Assembly: GCF_017115105.1 (NCBI RefSeq)
Contig: NZ_JABXKH010000030.1
Location: 1-41,122 of the forward strand
Source: Nostoc sp. NMS2
GTDB lineage: Bacteria > Cyanobacteriota > Cyanobacteriia > Cyanobacteriales > Nostocaceae
Reading direction: 5' to 3'
Length of the DNA: 41,122 nucleotides
Shown in pieces: positions 36,059 to 41,122 of the stretch. Made by a program: the position numbers and the translations under genes. The notes beneath the pieces are model-generated. The model ran no database searches and was not told where the DNA came from. It saw nothing but the letters and a program-made list of their open reading frames with translations. Every line of letters begins with the position of its first letter. Position 1 is the first letter of the stretch.

Positions 36059-36585
36059 TCTTCTATTTCCTAAAACTTTTATTGTTTACTTTATAAAATA
36101 TACGCAACTCAGTTTTATAAATCTTCTCTCCAAAGATTGAATGTAACATTTTGATGTTTAATCAAAAGTAGTAATTAAATATAGTTGAATAACGAAGAAG
36201 TATTGTCTCCAGATGTTCTAGTACTAGAGTACTGCTAATCTGAAAGCGGATTGCAACTAAAAACTTTTATTATTTTTGTGACTATTTTCTAGCCTTTTTG
36301 TGACTATTTTCTAGCAATAAATGTAAGGTTTTAAATCAGCCAAATTGATATATATAAGAAACTAAAGCTAATTATATATGTTCATTAATACCTTACATAT
36401 TAATAAAATTATCCTAGCATTTGTTAATATGGATTGCTTTAGTTGAAACACTTGTCCTATCACTCTTGAGAAAGAGAAACTTATTCCAAGAGATTGATGA
36501 AAAGTTAATCTAAAAATGCCTTAATGTTATTAACGCCCTAATAAATCTGTAAATAACTATTTACCCCTGCTGCTAAGGATAAATA
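36059..36585. other. AT-rich intergenic region with a 22-bp tandem repeat
   Basis: TTTTTGTGACTATTTTCTAG plus C occurs at 36273-36293 and 36295-36315, tandem with one base between. The rest of the region is AT-rich and probably contains the promoter of the DUF2382 gene; nothing else is recognised. Confidence 0.5.
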
Positions 36586-36790
36586 ATGGTCTTGGGTGTA
36601 CATCGGTGCGCTGCTAGCGTATTTACTCATTATCACGATGCAGAAGATGCGTTGCAGCTTCTTGGGCGATCGCATCAATCAAGGGGATTATGTAGTTATC
36701 ATCAATGGCACAGATGATCAGCTCCGTCACGCTGGCTCAATTGTTAGCCGATATAGAATTCAAGAGTGGCAAATTTACGATCAACTTTAA
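36586..36790 (+). pseudogene. General stress protein 17M-like gene, internally deleted
   Basis: From ATG 36586 the frame reads MVLGVHRCAASVFTHYHDAE DALQLL, the start of general stress proteins of the GSP17M/YflT type. After 36666 the reading frame changes by one, and the text continues GDRINQGDYVVIINGTDD, then RYRIQEWQIYDQL, exactly the C-terminal end of the same family (about 160-180 residues). The middle, including the glycine-rich hydrophobic part, is gone. The join falls on a HIP1 octamer (GCGATCGC, 36666-36673). I infer deletion plus frameshift; the gene is dead. Confidence 0.75.
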
Positions 36791-36949
36791 TTAGTTCTAC
36801 AAGTCCTAATTATGCTGATAATATAGCGGTTCCCAGTTGAGTGAGGTACAAAAACCCCACCCCTAACCCCTCCCCGCTCTTTGATAGCAGGGTGGTTTCA
36901 TAAGTCAAACGATAAAACTGTTCTCATTGCAAAAAATTAGGAGCGAGTT

Positions 36950-37405
36950 ATGGAAACTGAATTACAGCAACAGCAGTATGTAGATGCTGCCTCACAAAAC
37001 CACATAGAAGCACTTAAAGCTTCAGAGTCTAGAAACCTGCCAATGTTACCACCTGCTTCGCAAAATGAAGAACAATGGCAAAGAATTGGTAGACAAATTT
37101 CTATATTTTTGGCAAAACTACCTGAATACATAGGTAGATTCTACCAAGAATACAAACTACCGATTATCGGCTTTGCTTTGCTTGTGATAACGGTTATGGC
37201 GCTGAGAATTTTTCTCGCTGTACTGAACGCAATCAATGATATTCCACTAGTTTCTCCAATTCTAGAGTTAATTGGACTTGGTTACACAATTTGGTTTACT
37301 TTCCGCTATTTGCTCAAAGATTCCACACGGCAAGAATTAGTAGCAGAAATTCGCTTGCTTCAAAAACAAATTCTAGGCAGACAAGAATCGGAGCCTTTGA
37401 GCTAA
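36950..37405 (+). CDS. CAAD/CURT1-domain membrane protein
   Basis: The last 90 residues carry the CAAD domain: an amphipathic start (IFLAKLPEYIGRFYQEYKLP), two membrane helices (about 70-92, FALLVITVMALRIFLAV, and 102-122, LELIGLGYTIWFTFRYLL) and a C-terminal amphipathic helix (RQELVAEIRLLQKQIL). This domain is found in CURT1 thylakoid-curvature proteins and in some cyanobacterial aminoacyl-tRNA synthetases. The N-terminal 50 residues are polar. It probably shapes or anchors membranes. ATG 36950 follows AGGAG at seven bases. It lies between two gene remnants. Confidence 0.9.
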   Translation: METELQQQQYVDAASQNHIEALKASESRNLPMLPPASQNEEQWQRIGRQISIFLAKLPEYIGRFYQEYKLPIIGFALLVITVMALRIFLAVLNAINDIPLVSPILELIGLGYTIWFTFRYLLKDSTRQELVAEIRLLQKQILGRQESEPLS

Positions 37406-37577
37406 CCACAGGATAGTGGCGAAATCAATATCTGATGTAGGGTGGGGAACATTCACTAACTTTTTAGCCTACAAGTTAGCTCACATTGGTGCAAAGTTAG
37501 TTGAGATTGATAGATGGTTCCCCAGTTCTAAGCTCTGTTCTAATTGTTTCTACACTAATGAAAATCTGTTGCTATAA
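37404..37577 (+). pseudogene. C-terminal remnant of a TnpB (IS200/IS605-type) gene
   Basis: This frame, directly after the CAAD stop, reads VAKSISDVGWGTFTNFLAYK, LAHIGAKLVEIDRWFPSSKL and CSNCFY. That is the end of TnpB: the (I)SDxGWxxFxxxLxYK block, the D-RWFPSSKxCSxC start of its zinc finger, with the first CxxC (CSNC). After Tyr the similarity stops at about 37553, where the histidine-kinase remnant begins on the other strand. The rest of TnpB and the element ends are absent. No promoter or start is present. Confidence 0.75.
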
Positions 37578-37913
37578 CCTCTACATTGGTTGTTACTTCT
37601 AATGGCAAAATCACTGTAAATGTGGAACCAACTCCAAGTTGAGAAACAAGGCTGATTTTGCCTTGTAACAGGTTTACCAGTCGCGCAACGATCGCCAATC
37701 CCAATCCTGTGCTATCAGAAGGATGCAGTTTGTTGGAGTGATCGGCGCGAGCAAAAGGGTTAAAGATGTGTTTTTGGTCTTCAGAAGCGATGCCAATTCC
37801 TGTATCAGTAACTGCGATCGCCCTTTGATTTGTTGATCTTGGGTTACTGCTTCTACCCATTGTTGGGCGATCGCATCAACTTTTTTCGCCAGCGACTCAC
37901 TAAAATCTTGCAT
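37555..37913 (-). pseudogene. Sensor histidine kinase, internally deleted
   Basis: From ATG 37913 the text MQDFSESLAKKVDAIAQQWV EAVTQDQQIK matches the N-terminus of cyanobacterial sensor kinases of the RsbR-like N-domain type. Then, in a different frame, it continues from RAIAVTDTGIGIASEDQKHI and STGLGLAIVARLVNLLQGKI to GSTFTVILPLEV, the C-terminal G1/G2 boxes of a HATPase domain. The sensor, dimerisation and H-box parts are missing. The join lies at a HIP1 octamer (GCGATCGC at 37814-37821). It is a dead gene formed by deletion. Confidence 0.8.
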
Positions 37914-38017
37914 GAATTTAAAAAATTTACTCGATCTGCCAGTTAATTTTTTAAAATCGCTTATAGAATAGGCAATGGGCAACTCTCTAGAAGTAGATAT
38001 TTACTCTATAAATCGGA

Positions 38018-38062
38018 TTTTTGGCGTTGCTGAATTAAGGGATGATTCAGCAACGCCAAAAA
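38018..38062. repeat. Perfect 18-bp-arm hairpin
   Basis: TTTTTGGCGTTGCTGAAT (38018-38035) and ATTCAGCAACGCCAAAAA (38045-38062) are exact inverse copies with a 9-base loop. GGCGTTGCTGAAT resembles ends of cyanobacterial insertion sequences, so it may be a pair of transposon ends brought together. As a bidirectional terminator it would also work. Confidence 0.6.
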
Positions 38063-38238
38063 AGGGTTATTCTTCAGGCGATCGCTACTCAATTACCATA
38101 AAATTTTTACCGCAGTCTGTAACTTTAACGCTTATAACGAATGATTTCCCAACCTAATAAATTATTAAAAGCAGAGACAGGGTTTGTACCCGTTCCATAC
38201 TTTGCCTCTTACGAATCGAAAGAAATTTGATTAACTTT

Positions 38239-38279
38239 TAAAAAAGGTAGCAGATGGGTAGAAATTACCCCTCTGCTAC
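38239..38279 (-). terminator. Rho-independent terminator of the ssu operon
   Basis: On the minus strand, GTAGCAGAGGGGTA-atttc-TACCCATCTGCTAC forms a 14-bp stem with one mismatch, followed by CTTTTTTAA. It lies 29 bases after the ssuE stop. Confidence 0.85.
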
Positions 38280-38307
38280 AAGCAAACGGAGGTATAAACT
38301 TGATTAT

Positions 38308-38874
38308 TTAATTTGCATGAAGCAATTCTTGAGGCGCGGCGGCATCATAAGCTACAGCTTTAACAAATTCCTTGAGGACATCTTTGAGCCTTTGCTCAAT
38401 TTCCTCATCTAACAGGACGCTGTTATCAGCTTGTCGTTGAATTTGTTTGTCTACTGCATAAATAGTAGCTAAAATATGCCGCGCTCCTAACTCAGATAAT
38501 ACAGGTTTCAGAGCATATTCAATTGCCAATAAATGAGCAATTGTCCCACCAAGGGCAATTGGCAACACAGGTTTACCTGTAAATGATTTTTGTGGCAGCA
38601 AATCTAGAAATGTTTTTAGCACTCCTGTGTAAGCAGCTTTGTAGATTGGGGTGGCAATAATAACACCATCTGCCTTTGCTAATAAAGCTTTTGGCTGTTC
38701 TAAAGCAGGACTGTCGTATCGTCCAAAAACTAAATCTTCAGCAGGCAAATCCCGAACTGAAATAATGTCTACATGCAAGCCTTCTTGTTGTAAAAGCTTG
38801 GCAGTATATTCAACCAAGCCATAAGTTCTAGATGGATGGGTTGGACTACCTGCGATCGCTAAAATATTTGTCAT
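38308..38874 (-). CDS. ssuE: NADPH-dependent FMN reductase, SsuE type
   Basis: The 188-residue flavodoxin-like protein has the FMN-phosphate loop AGSPTHPSRT near the start, then DGVIIATPIYKAAYTGVLKTFLDLLP, the flavin-contact segment of SsuE/MsuE enzymes. It supplies FMNH2 to the SsuD monooxygenase. It overlaps the upstream carbonic-anhydrase-like gene by four bases (ATGA), in the same operon. Length matches the family (about 190). Confidence 0.94.
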   Translation of the reverse strand: MTNILAIAGSPTHPSRTYGLVEYTAKLLQQEGLHVDIISVRDLPAEDLVFGRYDSPALEQPKALLAKADGVIIATPIYKAAYTGVLKTFLDLLPQKSFTGKPVLPIALGGTIAHLLAIEYALKPVLSELGARHILATIYAVDKQIQRQADNSVLLDEEIEQRLKDVLKEFVKAVAYDAAAPQELLHAN

Positions 38875-39509
38875 TCAATTAAACTCCCAATTTCTAAAAC
38901 AGGTTGAGTATGTTTCGTGGTTGTAGCCTTCATCGCTTCTGCGGTGTTCACCTTCTCACTAAGACGTTTGTAGGGACGGCGTAAACTCATACTCTCCACT
39001 TCCCAGATGTAGCCATGAATAACTACATCCTGGGGGATTAAAGCAGAATTACGCAGCAATTCTACCTGCTGTGTGCAGATTTCATCCACATCGGTAAAGG
39101 TTTTGATCCATTTGGAAAAAACGCCTTTTGGTAGCTTCAACTCTGGCAAAGCAGGATCGACATTAACTCGATCTACGTCAATACCTTGATTTCGCAATAC
39201 CTCACTGAGAAAATCTCCTGATGCTGTCATCATGCCACATTCGGTATGATTAATAACGATGATTTCTTTTGTGCCAAAAAACTGTGTAGTTAACATCGCT
39301 GACCGAATAGCATCATCCGTAACTAATCCCCCGGCATTACGGAAAATATGAGCATCTCCTTCACCAATTCCTAATGCTTTTTCTATCGGTAATCGCTCAT
39401 CCATGCACGCTAGCACCCACAAGCGTTTATTGTTAGGTATGCCTAACTGACGACGTAATGCCCACGCTTCTTTTTCTGAGATTTTTTGGTCAATTTGTTG
39501 GTGCAACAT
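38871..39509 (-). CDS. Beta-carbonic-anhydrase-like protein in a sulfonate operon
   Basis: The 212-residue protein has all the beta-class metal ligands, Cys35 (CMDER), His88 and Cys91 (HTECG), and the Asp37-Arg39 dyad of CxDxR. It is shorter than the main cyanobacterial carbonic anhydrases and lies between ssuD (27-base gap) and ssuE (four-base overlap). By homology within the family it could hydrate CO2, or act on related molecules such as carbonyl sulfide or carbon disulfide, as do some beta-class relatives. Sulfonate operon placement makes a sulfur-linked role plausible; this is inference. Confidence 0.85.
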   Translation of the reverse strand: MLHQQIDQKISEKEAWALRRQLGIPNNKRLWVLACMDERLPIEKALGIGEGDAHIFRNAGGLVTDDAIRSAMLTTQFFGTKEIIVINHTECGMMTASGDFLSEVLRNQGIDVDRVNVDPALPELKLPKGVFSKWIKTFTDVDEICTQQVELLRNSALIPQDVVIHGYIWEVESMSLRRPYKRLSEKVNTAEAMKATTTKHTQPVLEIGSLIE

Positions 39510-39536
39510 GGCTGATAATCTTCTAGTTCTTAATTA

Positions 39537-40697
39537 CTAGGATATGGACGTTGCTCTTTGTTGATGCTGTTGCTTAGGGAAATCTTCATTTGCCACAATT
39601 TCGCCAAATGGACTTAAGACATGTTGCTTTTCCACTGTTGGCAGATTCTCTAAGGGCAAATGGGGAAATAGAAGTTCCGCAACTCGATAAGCTTCCTCTA
39701 AGTGGGGATAGCCGGAGAGAATAAAGGACTCAATACCCAAAGAAGCATATTCCAACATTCTGGCCGCTACGGTTTGGGGATCGCCGACTAAGGCCGTTCC
39801 TGCGCCACCCCGCACCAAACCAACTCCTGCCCACAGGTTCGGGCTAATCTCTAATGCCTCACGATTACCGTGGTGTAATTGAGTCATCCGTTGTTGCCCA
39901 ACTGAGTCCATCCGGGCATAAGCTTTTTGAGCTTTAGCGATCGCTTCGTCATCTACATATTTAATCAAATCATTTGCTGCATCCCAAGCTGCACTTTCGG
40001 TTTCGCGCACAATCACATGTAAACGAATCCCAAACCGCAAAGTCCGGCCTTCTGATAAAGCAAGTCTGCGAACTAATGCAATCTTCTCGGCTACTTGCGC
40101 CGGTGGTTCACCCCAAGTCAGATAGACATCTACGTGCTTGGCAGCAATTTTTTGAGCAACTGGAGAGGAACCGCCAAACCACAAAGGTGGATATGGCTTT
40201 TGAACAGGTGGAAACAGCAATTTCCCATCTTGAATATTAAGATAATCGCCCTGAAGATTGGCTTGTTCTCCACTAGCGATCGCTCGCCATACTGTCAAAA
40301 ATTCATCTGTTAATTCATAGCGCTGATCGTGATCTAAATGCAAGCCATCTCCCGCCAACTCTACGGGATCGCCTCCGGTCACGACATTAATTAGCAAGCG
40401 TCCTCCAGAGAGGCGATCAAAAGTTGCCGCCATCCGCGCCGCTACTCCAGGCGATACCAAGCCGGGACGAATCGCCACCAAAAAACGCATCTGTCGTGTC
40501 AGCGATACCAGCGTTGACGCTACAATCCAAGCATCTTCGCAAGAACGTCCCGTGGGCAGTAATGCCCCTGTATAACCAAGGTCATCCACCGCTTGGGCAA
40601 TCTGCCGCAGATAGGCAAAGCTTACTGCCCGTCCACCTATAGCAGTTGCAAGGTAACGTCCGTCGCCGTGGGTTGGGATGAACCATAGTAGCTGCAT
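39537..40697 (-). CDS. ssuD: FMNH2-dependent alkanesulfonate monooxygenase
   Basis: The 386-residue protein starts [20 protein letters not shown] with the bacterial luciferase-like fold. Typical blocks are [35 protein letters not shown] and [27 protein letters not shown]. It releases sulfite from alkanesulfonates using FMNH2 and O2. It lies first in an operon with a carbonic-anhydrase-like gene and ssuE; transporter genes are not in the window. AGGACAGGATTCATG gives a ribosome site. The gene is transcribed from the promoter region at 40700-40790. Confidence 0.95.
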   Translation of the reverse strand: MQLLWFIPTHGDGRYLATAIGGRAVSFAYLRQIAQAVDDLGYTGALLPTGRSCEDAWIVASTLVSLTRQMRFLVAIRPGLVSPGVAARMAATFDRLSGGRLLINVVTGGDPVELAGDGLHLDHDQRYELTDEFLTVWRAIASGEQANLQGDYLNIQDGKLLFPPVQKPYPPLWFGGSSPVAQKIAAKHVDVYLTWGEPPAQVAEKIALVRRLALSEGRTLRFGIRLHVIVRETESAAWDAANDLIKYVDDEAIAKAQKAYARMDSVGQQRMTQLHHGNREALEISPNLWAGVGLVRGGAGTALVGDPQTVAARMLEYASLGIESFILSGYPHLEEAYRVAELLFPHLPLENLPTVEKQHVLSPFGEIVANEDFPKQQHQQRATSIS

Positions 40698-40717
40698 GAA
40701 TCCTGTCCTTTTAAACT

Positions 40718-40741
40718 ACGGTAAAACGATAAAACTACCGT
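40718..40741 (-). promoter_or_regulatory. Inverted repeat near the ssuD promoter
   Basis: ACGGTA (40718-40723) and TACCGT (40736-40741) flank an AAACGATAAAAC spacer. On the minus strand a TATAAAT (40748-40754) lies just upstream, which would place the inverted repeat at about +1 to +25, fitting an operator in the leader. Regulator unknown; a LysR-type sulfur regulator is one option. Confidence 0.4.
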
Positions 40742-40890
40742 GCTTTATTTATAGATGTAGAGTATCACATATTCTACAAAAGCCCGCAAGAAGTTTTTTC
40801 AGAAACTCCGGTATTCCTATCAAACCAATGTATATTAAGTCGGTTGGCGCAATTAAAGCTAACTGGCAAGGGCTGTCATTTGTCCTTGGT

Positions 40891-40944
40891 CACTTGTACT
40901 GAGCGACTTGTGCCGAGCGAAGCCGAGGTAAGCCGAAGTATTGG
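40891..40944. repeat. 54-bp interspersed repeat, copy 1
   Basis: Begins CACTTGTACTGAGCGACTTG and ends CGAAGTATTGG. A second copy at 41058-41111 differs at two positions (both C to T). Confidence 0.85.
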
Positions 40945-41057
40945 TCATTAGTAAGGATTTTAAGTTTTTTACGTTTCATAACATAATTTGGTTTATTCCT
41001 ACCAACTTATTTAAGCGGTGTTCGCTAAGATAGCGATCGCAAAGATTGGGAATTGGG

Positions 41058-41111
41058 CACTTGTACTGAGCGACTTGTGCCGAGCGAAGTCGAGGTAAGT
41101 CGAAGTATTGG
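41058..41111. repeat. 54-bp interspersed repeat, copy 2
   Basis: Same sequence as the copy at 40891 except for two C/T differences. The two copies are 113 bases apart in the same orientation. Confidence 0.85.
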
Positions 41112-41122
41112 GCATGGGGCAT

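Larger units (their letters stand above)
37914..38307. other. Intergenic region with long hairpin and operon terminator
   Basis: Holds the hairpin at 38018-38062 and the terminator at 38239-38279. No gene recognised. Between them is an AT-rich stretch. Confidence 0.55.
40698..41122. other. Upstream region of ssuD with palindrome and 54-bp direct repeats
   Basis: Contains the candidate operator (40718-40741), a TATAAAT-like -10 (minus strand, 40748-40754), and two copies of a 54-base repeat at 40891-40944 and 41058-41111. No gene is recognised. Confidence 0.6.

Noticed and set aside
37555..37860. Separate short histidine-kinase gene
   Set aside because: The HATPase part has no proper start and no H-box; it is the tail of the deleted kinase gene.

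Overview
This window comes from a cyanobacterium, most likely a filamentous, Nostoc-like member of the Nostocales. Supporting signs are the cytochrome b6f genes petC-petA, a tocopherol cyclase, a GH57 branching enzyme, a CAAD/CURT1-type membrane protein, many HIP1 octamers (GCGATCGC), and heptanucleotide and octanucleotide short repeats of the heterocystous type. The assignment rests on gene content and repeat style; no search was run.

Layout. 30-1700 (-) is a calcium-binding/HAF repeat protein. 2618-4207 (+) is a GH57 branching enzyme, followed by a small palindromic mobile element and an overlapping pair of small genes (DUF6888/DUF6887), the first apparently starting at ATT. 4883-6220 (-) holds a Uma2 gene and a dead YhaV-type toxin-antitoxin pair. 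6428-8082 (-) is petC-petA. Then come a DUF3067 gene, a DUF4058 gene, tatC (-), a small possibly secreted protein and an SDR oxidoreductase. 12793-19277 (+) is the largest unit: a P-loop ATPase overlapping a 1725-residue STAND NTPase that ends in 14 WD40 blades. 19622-24271 is rich in nuclease-like and toxin-antitoxin genes (two Uma2, DUF433/DUF5615, a HigBA-like pair, a retropepsin-like pair) and in short mobile elements. A tRNA-Arg(CCT), tocopherol cyclase, a DnaJ-TPR protein, a proline-rich membrane protein and two tandem metallophosphoesterases follow. 30428-36058 (-) is a set of membrane and possibly stress-related genes (1052-residue repeat membrane protein, 173-residue protein, lipoprotein, PRC-barrel/DUF2382 protein). 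36586-37913 is a graveyard: a general-stress-protein remnant, an intact CAAD gene, a TnpB tail and a histidine-kinase remnant. 38308-40697 (-) is a sulfonate-use operon, ssuD - beta-carbonic-anhydrase-like - ssuE.

Main points of interest. (1) Two gene remnants 1 kb apart (36586-36790 and 37555-37913) each join the start and the end of a longer gene, and each junction lies at a HIP1 octamer; this suggests deletion between HIP1 sites. (2) The STAND protein carries an in-frame copy of an intergenic GC-rich octamer repeat. Its last codons lie in a repeat that recurs twice downstream. (3) Several 109-143 bp palindromic elements show terminal inverted repeats, and three of them show candidate target duplications. 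(4) The toxin yhaV is broken by two in-frame stops and its antitoxin survives only as a 28-codon tail. (5) The ATPase + STAND-WD40 pair is the best candidate for a poorly described signalling or conflict system.
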